A program made the position numbers and the translations under genes. Shown here piece by piece: positions 49,939 through 59,408 of a stretch of 64,000 bases of DNA (position 1 is its first letter; every line of letters starts with the position of its first letter). The notes under the pieces were generated by a model, which saw nothing but the letters and a program-made list of their open reading frames with translations, was not told the origin of the DNA and ran no database searches. Origin of the DNA: Devosia algicola (GTDB lineage Bacteria; Pseudomonadota; Alphaproteobacteria; Rhizobiales; Devosiaceae); the NCBI RefSeq assembly GCF_028816455.1, contig NZ_CP118246.1, positions 2,618,501-2,682,500 of the forward strand. Reading direction: 5' to 3'.

Positions 49939-50982
49939 TCAGCGGGCAACACCTTCACTGGATTTGTCCTTGAGCCTGCGGGCCGTGTCTGCCTCATAGG
50001 CCCGCACAATCCGTCCTACCAGCGCATGGCGGACAACATCCTTGTCGCCAAAGCGAGTAATATGCACGCCCTCCACGCCGTCGAGTAGCGCTACGGCTTC
50101 GATCAGGCCCGATTTTTCACCGCGCGGCAGATCCACTTGTGTCGGATCGCCGGTGACGATCATTTTTGAGTTTTCACCCAGCCGGGTCAAAAACATTTTC
50201 ATCTGCATGGAGGTGGTATTCTGCGCCTCATCAAGAATGACCACGGCATTGGCCAATGTACGGCCGCGCATGAATGCCAGGGGTGCCACCTCAATAATAC
50301 CCGATGTAATGCAACGTTCGACATTTTCCGGCTTCATCATGTCATAGAGCGCGTCGTAAAGCGGGCGCAAATATGGATCGACCTTTTCCTTCATGTCGCC
50401 TGGCAAAAAACCCAACCGCTCGCCCGCTTCCACCGCCGGTCGCGACAGGATGATGCGGTTGATATCGCCACGCTCCAGCAGTGAGGCGGCGTGCGATACA
50501 GCCAGATAGGTCTTGCCGGTGCCCGCAGGCCCCACGCCAAACACAAGTTCGGCCCGGTCCATTGCCCGCATATAAGCGTCCTGCGCCGGCGTTCTGGCAA
50601 CAATGGTGGATTTGCGCGTGGCGATCTGAGCCATGCGCACCTTGCCCTTTTTTTCCAGTGTCGGCAGCGTCAACTGGCTGTCTTCGGTCTCGATCATGCG
50701 GATGACCCCATCCACATCGCTCATATCAACGGGTCGACCTTCCTCAAGTAGGCTATAGAGCGACTCGAGCACCCGTCGCGCCTGATCAACACTTCCGGCA
50801 GAACCTTTGAGCATGACATGATTGCCCCTTGGGGTCGCCGTCACCTTGAGTCGCTGCTCGATAAGAGCCAGGTTCTGGTCGAAATCCCCATAGAGTTGGG
50901 CCACCAGCCGGTTGTCGTCAAATGCGAGTTCGAGTTGGGATGCCAATGCGTTATCTGATGTCGGGGACAAGTGCCTGCTCAA
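49939..50982 (-). CDS. phoH: PhoH-like ATPase (YbeZ)
   Basis: 347 residues. An N-terminal KH-like segment (ALIEQRLKVTATPRGNHVML) precedes the P-loop GPAGTGKTYLAVSHAASLL and Walker B VVILDEAQNTT. PhoH/YbeZ partners with YbeY in RNA metabolism, and the gene sits directly before ybeY. Probable phoH-ybeY-corC operon in the order conserved across Alphaproteobacteria; miaB lies upstream. Confidence 0.95.
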   Translation of the reverse strand: MSRHLSPTSDNALASQLELAFDDNRLVAQLYGDFDQNLALIEQRLKVTATPRGNHVMLKGSAGSVDQARRVLESLYSLLEEGRPVDMSDVDGVIRMIETEDSQLTLPTLEKKGKVRMAQIATRKSTIVARTPAQDAYMRAMDRAELVFGVGPAGTGKTYLAVSHAASLLERGDINRIILSRPAVEAGERLGFLPGDMKEKVDPYLRPLYDALYDMMKPENVERCITSGIIEVAPLAFMRGRTLANAVVILDEAQNTTSMQMKMFLTRLGENSKMIVTGDPTQVDLPRGEKSGLIEAVALLDGVEGVHITRFGDKDVVRHALVGRIVRAYEADTARRLKDKSSEGVAR

Positions 50983-51018
50983 GCTGTTTCTGCTCCTGAA
51001 ATGAAGCGCAGCATGAGG

Positions 51019-52479
51019 TCACGCCACGCGAGACTCGTCAACGCTAACAGATTTGCGCGTTGTGTCGTGCGAAATATCACTGTTGTTAAGCCCCGCTTGT
51101 GTCAATTTCCCGACAAGCGAATTGGTTGAGGTCCCAATGATCTCAAGCGGCAGGATCTGCCCGATCAGATCGGTCGACCCCTCAAAATGCACCGCCTGCA
51201 GATAGGGAGACCGCCCGCCCACCTGACCGGCCATCCGCCCCTCGCGCTCGATCAGCACCGGCAGGGTCTTGCCAACGCATGACGTGTGAAACGCCGTGGT
51301 CTGTGCGTCAACAAGCGCCTGCAGCCGATAAAGCCGCTCATTTTTGACCGCTTCCTCAATTTGACCGTCCAGATTTGCGCCCGGCGTGCCCGGACGGGTC
51401 GAATATTTGAACGAATAAGCCGAGGCATAGCCGACATCGGCAATGATCCTGAGCGTATCCTCAAAATCCTTGTCGGTTTCTCCGGGAAAGCCGACGATGA
51501 AATCGCCCGATAGCGCCATGTCTGACCGCGCCGACCTTATCTTGTCGATCACCCGCATATAGTCGTCGCGCGTGTGGCGCCGGTTCATGGCCTTGAGTAT
51601 CGTGTCCGAACCCGACTGCACCGGCAAATGCAGATAAGGCATCAGGATATCGAGGTCGCGGTGGGCCGCAATCAATCCATCATCCATGTCGCGTGGATGA
51701 CTGGTCGTATAGCGCAACCGCGCCAATCCCTCGATTTCGGCCAAAAGATAGGCCAGCTGACCCAGTCCGACCGGATTTCCTGCCTCATCCAAACCGTGAT
51801 AGGCATTCACATTCTGCCCCAGAAGGGTAATTTCCCTGACCCCGCCAGCGACCAGCCCGCGCGCCTCGGCCAGAACCTGCTGCACGGGGCGCGAAACTTC
51901 GGCGCCGCGCGTATAGGGCACCACACAAAAACTGCAAAACTTGTCGCAGCCTTCCTGCACGGTCAGGAATGCCGTGAGCCCCCGCTTGATCACCACTTCC
52001 TTCTGCGGCGCGGGGAGATAATCGAATTTGTCTTCCTCGGGAAAATCAGTGTCGATGACCGGCGTGCGCAACGCCGGATGCAAATGGCGGCTTCCGGCAG
52101 CCTTGGCCACCATATCGGGCAGGCGATGATAGGCCTGCGGTCCGAATACCATATCGACCACGGGTGCGCGCCGGGCAATTTCCTCGCCTTCGGCCTGTGC
52201 CACACACCCAGCCACACCGATCAGCAGATCCTGCCCGCCGGCGCGCCGCTCTGCCTGCAATTCCTTGAGGCGACCCAACTCCGAAAAGACCTTCTCCGAC
52301 GCTTTTTCGCGAATGTGGCAGGTATTGAGCAAAACGAGGTCTGCCGTGGCGATGTCCGATACCGGTTGATATCCGTGCGGTGCCAGCGCATCGGCCATGC
52401 GGTCGCTGTCATAGACATTCATCTGACAGCCATAGGTCTTGATGAATAGTTTTTTGGTGTTCTGGGGCGTCTGGGTCAT
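51019..52479 (-). CDS. miaB: tRNA-2-methylthio-N6-isopentenyladenosine synthase
   Basis: 486 residues. The auxiliary cluster cysteines lie in [21 protein letters not shown] and [10 protein letters not shown]; the radical SAM motif is [17 protein letters not shown], and a C-terminal TRAM domain follows ([14 protein letters not shown], then [20 protein letters not shown]). It methylthiolates A37 of tRNAs reading U-initial codons. 36 bp separate it from phoH, so it probably heads the miaB-phoH-ybeY-corC transcript. Confidence 0.97.
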   Translation of the reverse strand: MTQTPQNTKKLFIKTYGCQMNVYDSDRMADALAPHGYQPVSDIATADLVLLNTCHIREKASEKVFSELGRLKELQAERRAGGQDLLIGVAGCVAQAEGEEIARRAPVVDMVFGPQAYHRLPDMVAKAAGSRHLHPALRTPVIDTDFPEEDKFDYLPAPQKEVVIKRGLTAFLTVQEGCDKFCSFCVVPYTRGAEVSRPVQQVLAEARGLVAGGVREITLLGQNVNAYHGLDEAGNPVGLGQLAYLLAEIEGLARLRYTTSHPRDMDDGLIAAHRDLDILMPYLHLPVQSGSDTILKAMNRRHTRDDYMRVIDKIRSARSDMALSGDFIVGFPGETDKDFEDTLRIIADVGYASAYSFKYSTRPGTPGANLDGQIEEAVKNERLYRLQALVDAQTTAFHTSCVGKTLPVLIEREGRMAGQVGGRSPYLQAVHFEGSTDLIGQILPLEIIGTSTNSLVGKLTQAGLNNSDISHDTTRKSVSVDESRVA

Positions 52480-52576
52480 CCGCGCTCTTTAGCAGACTGC
52501 GGCAAAGACGAAAAGCGTGCAACCACTCGCCCGGTCGCCGGGTTTTGTAGGGGACACCCCAATGATGGAGGCTACG

Positions 52577-52774
52577 ATGACCGACAAAGAAAGACCCAAG
52601 TCCGGCAAGGCGCCCGCGTTCAAGGACGAGGAAAAAACCGGGCCTGATGGCTCCCCGGTTCAGGTTCGTGACTCGGGCAAGGAAAACATGGGCAACAAAC
52701 AAAAGAACTGGACCAAGCACGACGAGGAACTCGACGAAAGCTTTCCCGCCAGCGACCCACCCGCCAATTACTGA
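52577..52774 (+). CDS. Small acidic DESFPASDPP-motif protein
   Basis: 65 residues from ATG 52577 (GGAGG upstream). Highly charged and without hydrophobic segment, probably disordered. It ends with the block DEELDESFPASDPPANY, which recurs in short proteins of many Alphaproteobacteria and is often linked to stress regulons. Followed by a clear terminator. Function unknown. Confidence 0.72.
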   Translation: MTDKERPKSGKAPAFKDEEKTGPDGSPVQVRDSGKENMGNKQKNWTKHDEELDESFPASDPPANY

Positions 52775-52789
52775 CCACAAAGTTGTTAA

Positions 52790-52820
52790 CCCGCTCCAGC
52801 CAACCGGAGCGGGTCTTTTT
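52790..52820 (+). terminator. Rho-independent terminator
   Basis: CCCGCTCC-agccaacc-GGAGCGGG followed by TCTTTTT, 15 bases after the small acidic gene. Confidence 0.92.
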
Positions 52821-52837
52821 GGGGCGATATCAACTGA

Positions 52838-52867
52838 AAGAGGGCGGGAAACATCCCGCCCTCTTTT
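52838..52867. terminator. Bidirectional terminator
   Basis: 10-bp stem GAGGGCGGGA / TCCCGCCCTC (52840-52849 with 52854-52863). On the plus strand it is followed by TTTT; on the minus strand it begins four bases after the stop of the 25-aa gene at 52868. Confidence 0.8.
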
Positions 52868-52945
52868 CTAGTGAATGAAGAAAATGATGATCAGGATCAG
52901 CCAAATAGGCACACCGAGCAGAAACAGTCCAAGGGCACGAAACAT
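52868..52945 (-). CDS. 25-residue hydrophobic membrane peptide
   Basis: Minus-strand frame MFRALGLFLLGVPIWLILII then FFIH, with AAGGA eleven bases before the ATG and a terminator directly after it. It is a single membrane helix. Sequences of this type exist unannotated in related genomes; the function is unknown. It lies 22 bp downstream of the membrane-protein gene at 52968 and is probably the last gene of that unit. Confidence 0.6.
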   Translation of the reverse strand: MFRALGLFLLGVPIWLILIIIFFIH

Positions 52946-52967
52946 TGTTATGTCCTTTTTCTATGGT

Positions 52968-53849
52968 TCAGTAGCGGGGGAATACGTCAGCAAACACTGT
53001 TTGCTCGTCGCGATGGCGCCCGCCCATCGAGGCGGCCCAATAGGCACCAACCGCGCTCACAAGCAGCGACGCAGCAAGAAGAAAGGCTGCAACGATGCTG
53101 GTTTTGCGGGCGGCCTCAGCAGCATCCACAGCCTGCTGACGGGCGGCTTCTACATTGGCAGTAACCTGATCAACCCGCGCACCGGCTTCTTCAGGGGTGA
53201 GGCCGGTGTTGGCGGCGACGACATTGGCGAGATAGGTGCGATCCTCAGCCGAAACTTCAGTGTCATTGAGCGCTGAATTGGCAAAAATTCGCCCGGCTTC
53301 ATCCCGCGCAACACCAGCATCGACCGGACGATCGCTGCGGAACAGCGTGTCCACAAAATAGGCGTTTGGATCGATGGAGCCATCCGCAGCGTTTGACGTC
53401 GCAACTGTTGCAGTTGCCGCCACATTGCCCACGGCGTTTGCCGCAGCGCCGACGCCACCAAGGGCAATCACCGTCCCCAGAACAGCCGCGCCAGCCCAAA
53501 CCAGAAGGCCATGGGCGCCGTCCCGGACGTCGCTTTCATGTTCTGTGGCGTCATGGAATCGGCGGCGCATGCGGCCGGTCATGTAACCACCCGCCAAAAA
53601 GCTCGAGATCTGCACCCACAAGAGCCACAGGCCACCTGCAATGCCGATCCAGATTGGCGCAGCGCCCTCTCGGGCATGGAAGTTCGTAAATGATAGGCCT
53701 ACGGCGGAGCCAAATGCCAGAAGGATGACCGAGATTGCTGATGCAAGCACGATGCCGGCAATGATTGCAGGCCAATCGACATAGGAAGACTGTTCGCCGT
53801 CGGCGCCGTCAGATACGACCGCAACCCCGGCGGGTGCATTGATAGCCAT
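52968..53849 (-). CDS. Conserved membrane protein with Ala-rich periplasmic segment
   Basis: 293 residues. Predicted helices: about 28-50 (IIAGIVLASAISVILLAFG), 65-88, 115-135, and 255-275 near the C-terminus. Between them lies a long Ala/Thr-rich segment with EEAGARVDQVTANVEAARQQ, likely a helix. Similar proteins are scattered in Hyphomicrobiales as conserved hypotheticals. GGAGAACATAAAC precedes the ATG. Encoded between two tiny membrane peptides, which suggests a small envelope-stress operon; that is inference. Confidence 0.65.
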   Translation of the reverse strand: MAINAPAGVAVVSDGADGEQSSYVDWPAIIAGIVLASAISVILLAFGSAVGLSFTNFHAREGAAPIWIGIAGGLWLLWVQISSFLAGGYMTGRMRRRFHDATEHESDVRDGAHGLLVWAGAAVLGTVIALGGVGAAANAVGNVAATATVATSNAADGSIDPNAYFVDTLFRSDRPVDAGVARDEAGRIFANSALNDTEVSAEDRTYLANVVAANTGLTPEEAGARVDQVTANVEAARQQAVDAAEAARKTSIVAAFLLAASLLVSAVGAYWAASMGGRHRDEQTVFADVFPRY

Positions 53850-53899
53850 GTTTATGTTCTCCAGGTTTCAGTCGAGGGAAAGGGGCTTACTGCCCGGTC

Positions 53900-53974
53900 T
53901 CACGCCAGCCCGATAAAGGAAAGGATGGCCATGACCACGACGACGAGACCTACGAGATAAATGATACCGTTCAT
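53900..53974 (-). CDS. 24-residue membrane peptide MNGIIYLVGL...
   Basis: Frame MNGIIYLVGLVVVVMAILSF then IGLA, with AGGG about twelve bases before the ATG. One transmembrane helix and almost nothing else. Closely similar 24-25-residue peptides occur in Hyphomicrobiales. An EcfG-like promoter lies 37-61 bases upstream. Confidence 0.65.
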   Translation of the reverse strand: MNGIIYLVGLVVVVMAILSFIGLA

Positions 53975-54010
53975 TTCGGATAATCCCTGTTGTTGACGCA
54001 ATGGTCAAAC

Positions 54011-54035
54011 AACTGGCAGTGAACGAAATCGTTCC
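54011..54035 (-). promoter_or_regulatory. Candidate EcfG (general stress) promoter
   Basis: On the minus strand GGAAC (54035-54031), 16 bases, then AGTT (54014-54011), against the EcfG pattern GGAAC-N16/17-CGTT; one mismatch in the -10 element. An inverted repeat TGCACA/TGTGCA (54041-54046 with 54052-54057) lies just upstream. Confidence 0.4.
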
Positions 54036-54077
54036 GATGATGCACAATGAATGTGCAGTCTCTGTGCGTTTCCGTAC

Positions 54078-54103
54078 AAAAAAGGCGGGGTCCTGCCCCG
54101 CCT
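54078..54103 (-). terminator. Rho-independent terminator of the pyrimidine operon
   Basis: GGCGGGG / CCCCGCC (54084-54090 with 54096-54102) followed on the minus strand by six U. It closes the operon 28 bases after the substrate-binding-protein gene. Confidence 0.9.
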
Positions 54104-54130
54104 TCAATAATATGCTGCGTGTGAAAAGGT

Positions 54131-55108
54131 CTACTTCAACGCGTCGGTAATCGCCGTGGTATAGGCGCCCTCAGGCTTTTTCTCGATGATCTTTTGATCG
54201 ATCAGCGCCTTTTCGGTGCGGTCGTAAGCGGCAACGTTGAGCGATGGGTCGCTTGGGTCCACAAGCTTGGCCACCTCGTTCATCATATAAGTCTGATGCT
54301 CGATGGTCTGGGCGCCACTTTCGTCATTGTCGAGAACGATTTGTGCGGCTTCATCGGGATGATCAACCGCATATTGCCAGCCCTTCATAGAGGCGCGCAC
54401 GAAACGCACCATCGTGTCGGCAAAGGCGGGGTCGTCCAGCCGGTCCTGCATGGCATAGAGCCCGTCTTCCAACAGGTCATTTCCAAGGTCGGTATAGTTG
54501 AAGATCACCAGCTTGTCCTCGGTAAACCCAGCGTCTTTCGCCTGACCCAGTTCATTGTAGGTCATCACCGAAATGCAGTCTGCCTGCTTCTGGATCAAAG
54601 GCTCGACGTCGAAGGACTGTTTTAAGACATTGACGCCGTCAGGCCCGCCATCAGTCGGAATGCCCAGTTTGTTCATCCAGGCATAGAACGGATATTCATT
54701 GCCGAAGAACCAGACGCCGAGTGTGTGACCCTTGAAATCGTCGGTAGTTTGCACCGGCCCATCCTTGGGGCAAATCATAAGTAGACCCGATTTCTTGTAT
54801 GGCTGGGCGATATTGACCAGTGGCACGCCCTTGTCGCGTGCGGCCAGCGCCCCAGCCATCCAGTCGACAATCACATCGGCCCCGCCCCCGGCAATGACCT
54901 GCTCAGGTGCCACATCGGGGCCACCGGCCTTGATGGTGATGTCGATATTTTCGTCATCATAGTAGCCCTTGTCCTTGGCCACATAATAGCCCGCGAACTG
55001 AGCCTGAGTGACCCATTTGAGCTGCAAGGTGACGGCGTCACCGGCAAATACCGGCGCTGATCCCAGCGCCATGGCGCCGACTAGCATTCCCAAGACGAAT
55101 TTCTTCAT
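54131..55108 (-). CDS. ABC transporter substrate-binding protein, NMT1/ThiY-like
   Basis: 325 residues. Signal peptide MKKFVLGMLVGAMALGSAPVFA, then an NMT1/THI5-like fold (LQLKWVTQAQFAGYYVAKDKG, GADVIVDWMAGALAARDKGV, GHTLGVWFFGNEY). Family members bind hydroxymethylpyrimidine or related bases in the periplasm. In this operon the likely ligand is a pyrimidine or its ring-opened derivative. It is the last gene before the terminator and lies 23 bp from the permease gene. Confidence 0.9.
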   Translation of the reverse strand: MKKFVLGMLVGAMALGSAPVFAGDAVTLQLKWVTQAQFAGYYVAKDKGYYDDENIDITIKAGGPDVAPEQVIAGGGADVIVDWMAGALAARDKGVPLVNIAQPYKKSGLLMICPKDGPVQTTDDFKGHTLGVWFFGNEYPFYAWMNKLGIPTDGGPDGVNVLKQSFDVEPLIQKQADCISVMTYNELGQAKDAGFTEDKLVIFNYTDLGNDLLEDGLYAMQDRLDDPAFADTMVRFVRASMKGWQYAVDHPDEAAQIVLDNDESGAQTIEHQTYMMNEVAKLVDPSDPSLNVAAYDRTEKALIDQKIIEKKPEGAYTTAITDALK

Positions 55109-55131
55109 AGCTTGCGTTCCCTTTTCCCCTG

Positions 55132-56250
55132 TTACGCCCGTCCACCACGGACCGACGGATGCCAGAAGGTGACGGCGCGCTCGATCAGCACCACCACCCA
55201 GTAAAAGACCGATCCTGCCACTGCCGCCATGGCGATTTCAGCCCAGACCATTTCAACATTGAGCTTGCCGATCTCCGAGGAGATGCGGAAGCCCATGCCG
55301 ACAATGGGCGTCCCGAAAAATTCTGCAACAATTGCCCCGATCAACGCCAGTGTGGAGTTGATCTTGAGGGCATTGAAAATGAATGGCGCCGCCGCTGGCA
55401 AGCGCAATTTGAACAACGTATGCCAATAGCCTGCCGCATAGGTACGCATCAGATCCCGTTCCATTTCGCCTGATCCGTTGAGCCCCGCGATCGTGTTCAC
55501 CAGCATGGGGAAAAACGTCATGACGACAACGACCGCCGCTTTGCTGGGCCAGTCAAAGCCGAACCACATCACCATGATCGGTGCGATGCCAACAAGGGGC
55601 AATGCCGAGACGAAATTGCCCAACGGTAGGAGTCCTGCCTTGAGAAACGGCGATCGATCAATGGCAATGGCCACACCAAACCCGACCCCGCATCCGAGCC
55701 CGTACCCGATCAGCACTGCCTTGATAAAGGTTTGCTGAAAATCAGCCGCCAACACTGGAATATTGGCAAGGAGGACTTCCCAGATTGCCGATGGCGCAGG
55801 CAGCAATATCTTGGGTATGTTGGCCCCTAGTGTTATCGCCTCCCATGCCGTCAATATCGCGGCACCGAACATCAGCGGAATCAGCACGCCATATGGCCGC
55901 TCGGCCACCTCACCCCCGGCAATTGCCAGCGATAATCGTTCTGCGAAAAGCCATGCGAGCGTCCACATGGCGACCAGCGCCGCCCAATAGCCGGTTAGCG
56001 CCAGATCGATCCGGGGCAGCAAGAGCATCAGCACGACGCCGCCCAGGACGGCCAATCCGCCAGCTACCGCGAAAGGCATGCCGCGGAACCAGACGGCTAG
56101 CGCCGCAATACTTGCCAATAGCACCAGCAACAGCGGCCAGTAGTGCCAACTCATTGCCTGGCCGTCAGCGATTTGACCATATGGCAGCGCGATTGCCACA
56201 ATGCACGCAAAGCCCGCAAACAGCGCCAAAATGGTCTGCAACCTGCTCAT
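55132..56250 (-). CDS. ABC transporter permease with extra N-terminal membrane segment
   Basis: 372 residues, longer than the usual 250-290. About 110 N-terminal residues add four helices (for example ALFAGFACIVAIALPYG and LVLLASIAALAVWFRGMPF); a standard BPD_transp_1 permease with the EAA-loop region LMRTYAAGYWHTLFKLRLP follows. It overlaps the second permease gene by 4 bp. With that protein it forms the membrane channel of the pyrimidine-linked importer. Confidence 0.9.
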   Translation of the reverse strand: MSRLQTILALFAGFACIVAIALPYGQIADGQAMSWHYWPLLLVLLASIAALAVWFRGMPFAVAGGLAVLGGVVLMLLLPRIDLALTGYWAALVAMWTLAWLFAERLSLAIAGGEVAERPYGVLIPLMFGAAILTAWEAITLGANIPKILLPAPSAIWEVLLANIPVLAADFQQTFIKAVLIGYGLGCGVGFGVAIAIDRSPFLKAGLLPLGNFVSALPLVGIAPIMVMWFGFDWPSKAAVVVVMTFFPMLVNTIAGLNGSGEMERDLMRTYAAGYWHTLFKLRLPAAAPFIFNALKINSTLALIGAIVAEFFGTPIVGMGFRISSEIGKLNVEMVWAEIAMAAVAGSVFYWVVVLIERAVTFWHPSVRGGRA

Positions 56251-57126
56251 GCGGGGCGTACCCCCATGTGTCTGCTGGTCAAGCGCTCGACAACGTTGAC
56301 AATGATGATCAGCCCGCCCGCAAGGGCAGCAGCCGCAAACAGCGCTGACCAGATCTGCACGGTCTGCCCATAATAGGAGCCGGCCAGCAGGCGCGCACCC
56401 AGCCCCGACCCGCCGCCGGCGGGTAGTTCACCAACAATGGCGCCGACCAGCGATGCAGCGATACCCACCTTCATCGAGGTGAAAAGATAGGGCAGTGCGA
56501 TCGGCCAGCGTAGCTTGATAAAGGTTTGGACGGGGGACGCGTTATAGGTATGGAGCAGGTCGAGTTGAATGGCCTCGGGACTGCGAAACCCCTTGACCAT
56601 GCCCACCACCACCGGAAAAAAGCTCAAATAGGCCGAAATGATCGCCTTGGGGATCAGCCCCGAAATGCCGACGGCGTTCAACACAACGATGATCATCGGT
56701 GCAATCGCCAATATTGGCACCGTCTGACTGGCAATGATCCACGGCATCATCGAACGGTCAGAAGCACTGTTATAGACGATAAACAGGGCAAGTCCGATTC
56801 CCAGGCTTGTACCGAAGACAAACCCCAGAAGCGTCGCCGACAGCGTAATCCAGCCATGATAAACCAGGCTGCGCTTGGACGTAACTTTTTGCATGACCAC
56901 TGTTTGCCAAAGGCTCGCCGGCTACTTGGTGCGGGGTCGGCAATAGCGGCTTGTCTTGATTGAGCACATCGCCCAACTGCTGGGAAAAACTGACGTCGGT
57001 TACATCAGTTCGCTGGTAAAAATCGCTTTGTCGCGACCAGTTCATCAGCACCGCCGCGCCATACCACAGCACAACGGTCACACTGAGCACGATCAGGACC
57101 GGTATTGCGCTGCCACGGGCTGTCAT
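56247..57126 (-). CDS. ABC transporter permease (frame interrupted at 56911-56915)
   Basis: About 292 residues. The first helix is AIPVLIVLSVTVVLWYGAAV; the permease core shows GWITLSATLLGFVFGTSLGI, the EAA-like loop HTYNASPVQTFIKLRWPIALP and IVGELPAGGGSGLGARL. The frame breaks after HQVAGE; removing one base from the minus-strand AGCCT at 56915-56911 gives GELWQTVVMQKVTSKRSLVYHG. Six bases separate it from the ATPase gene. Confidence 0.9.
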
Positions 57127-57132
57127 CAGGCT

Positions 57133-57915
57133 CTATTCCTCATAGGAGTGCCCTGCCCGCAGTCCTTCGCGCACCCGCGCCGCAATGGCGAGAAATTCTG
57201 GCGTTTCGCGAATGTCCAGCGGGCGTTCATCAGGCAGTGTCGAGGCGATGACATCTGTTACCCGCCCCGGTCTTGGGCTCATCACCACGATTTTGGTCGA
57301 GAGATAAACGGCCTCGGGAATTGAATGGGTAACAAAACAGATGGTTTTCTCGGTGCGCCGCCAGAGCTTGAGCAGTTCTTCATTAAGATGATCGCGTACA
57401 ATTTCATCGAGCGCCCCAAACGGCTCATCCATCAGCAGCAGGTCGGCGTCAAAGGCCAGCGCTCTGGCAATCGAGGCGCGTTGCTGCATACCGCCCGACA
57501 ATTGCCAGGGATGTTTTTTGGCAAAGCCGCTCAGATTGACCAGATCAAGCGTGCGTTCGATCCGCTTGTCACGTTCGGGCTTTGAATAGCCCATGATTTC
57601 CAGCGGCAGCGCGATGTTTTTTTCGATTGTACGCCACGGATAGAGCGCTGCGGCCTGAAACACGTAGCCATAGGCCCGTGCCTGCCGCGCCTCCCTGGCG
57701 CTCATCCCATTGATTTCAAGCGTCCCGGATGTGAGGTCTTCGAGATCGGCAATGGTGCGCAGGAAAGTGGTTTTGCCGCACCCCGATGGCCCGATAAACG
57801 AAACAAATTCGCCCTTTTCGATCTCCAGATTGACTTCGCTTAACGCATGAACCGGACCATCGCTGGTGGCAAAAGTCAGGCTGAGGTCTTTTGCGGTAAC
57901 GACCGAACTCATCAA
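57133..57915 (-). CDS. ABC transporter ATP-binding protein (SsuB/TauB/ThiZ type)
   Basis: 260 residues. Walker A FIGPSGCGKTTFLRTIADLE, signature LSGGMQQRASIARALA, Walker B LLLMDEPFGALDE and the His switch CFVTHSIPEAV are all intact. It powers the importer made of the two permeases. It overlaps the dihydropyrimidinase gene by 4 bp, which ties transport to catabolism. Confidence 0.95.
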   Translation of the reverse strand: MMSSVVTAKDLSLTFATSDGPVHALSEVNLEIEKGEFVSFIGPSGCGKTTFLRTIADLEDLTSGTLEINGMSAREARQARAYGYVFQAAALYPWRTIEKNIALPLEIMGYSKPERDKRIERTLDLVNLSGFAKKHPWQLSGGMQQRASIARALAFDADLLLMDEPFGALDEIVRDHLNEELLKLWRRTEKTICFVTHSIPEAVYLSTKIVVMSPRPGRVTDVIASTLPDERPLDIRETPEFLAIAARVREGLRAGHSYEE

Positions 57916-59363
57916 ACCCCCGAGGCCGGAATGCCGGAACGCTCGATCTTGCGAGGCGCCACAATGTCTTTCCAGGTCGACAGCGCCCGATTGACCGGGT
58001 TCTTGGCCTCTCGCGCCACGAACTTTCCGTGCCCGGCCTCTGCCTTGACCTCATTATCGATAATGGAAACCTTGCCCCGGCTCAACACATAGCGCGGCAA
58101 CCCCGTCAGTTCGAACCCTTCAAACACATTATAGTCGATTACCGACTGCTGCGCCTTGGCAGATATGGTTTTGGTCCGCTTGGGATCCCACACCACCAGA
58201 TCGGCATCGGCGCCCACCAGCACCGCCCCTTTTTTCGGGTACAGATTGAGAATTTTGGCAATATTGGTCGAGGTCACCGCGACAAATTCATTCATGGTCA
58301 GGCGCCCGCTATTGACCCCGCGGCTCCATAACACAGCCAAGCGGTCTTCAAGCCCCCCGGTGCCATTGGGAATTTTGGAAAAATCATCAATTCCATTCCG
58401 TTTCTGCTCGGTGGTGAAGGCGCAATGGTCAGTCGCCACAACCGACAGCGACCCAGCCTGCAGGCCCGCCCACAGTGAATCCTGATGCTGTTTGTTGCGG
58501 AATGGCGGCGACATGACGCGCCGCGCCGCATGGTCCCAGTCTGCATTGAAATATTCGCTTTCATCAAGCGTCAAGTGCTGGATCAGTGGCTCGCCATATA
58601 CGCGCATGCCTTTTTGCCGGGCCCGACGGATGGCCTCGTGTGACTGCTCGCAGCTCACATGCACCACATAAAGCGGCACGCCAGCCATGTCAGCAATCAT
58701 GATGGCTCGATTTGTCGCTTCGCCTTCAACTTCTGGCGGCCGCGAATAGGCGTGTCCCTCCGGCCCATTATTGCCCGCCGCCAGCAGTTTTTGCGTCATC
58801 GCGGCGACCACATCGCCATTTTCGGCATGGACCAGCGGCAGCGCACCAAGGTCTGCACAGCGCGAAAACGAGGCATAAAGGCTCGTCGTCATTGACCATG
58901 AGCGAGCCTTTATAGGCCATGAAATGCTTGAAACTGGTGATGCCGCGATCCACCACTTCGGCCATTTCGCGCCATACCTGCTCGTCCCACCAGGTGATCG
59001 CCATATGGAACGAATAATCGGTCGAAGCCTTGCCCGATTTATTGTCCCACATCTGCAACGCTTCCAGAAGACTTTGACCGGGACTGGGCAGGCAGAAATC
59101 CACTACCATCGTCGTGCCGCCCGCTAGTGCCGCCCGCGTGCCGCTTTCAAAGTCGTCCGCCGAATAGGTGCCCATGAACGGCATTTCGAGGTGGGTATGC
59201 GGGTCAATCCCCCCGGCATGACATAGCAGCCGGTTGCATCAAGCACCTCATCACCTGAAAGGTTAGGCCCAATCTCGACGATGCTGTCACCCTCAATCCT
59301 GACATCGGCTTTGTATGTCAGGTCGGCGGTGACGACGGTGCCGTTCTTGATGACTTTGCTCAT
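57912..59363 (-). CDS. hydA: Dihydropyrimidinase (two frame interruptions)
   Basis: Opens dihydrouracil or dihydrothymine to the N-carbamoyl-beta-amino acid. An amidohydrolase with the zinc motif DPHTHLEMPF, the carboxylated-lysine block TSFKHFMAYKGSLMV, HAENGDVV and VATDHCAFT. The frame is broken twice: one G is missing from the minus-strand G-run at 59214-59209 (VMPGG-IDPHTHLE), and one base is extra in AGCCT at 58883-58879 (VNDDELYASFSRCADLG). Corrected length is 483 residues. AAGGG precedes the ATG. Confidence 0.94.
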
Positions 59364-59408
59364 TGGGTCTGCCCTTTCATAATCGGTTCTTTCAGTCTGG
59401 CGCGGCGC

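Noticed and set aside
51574..52449. 291-codon plus-strand open frame
   Set aside because: Antisense to miaB, which has all its cluster cysteines.
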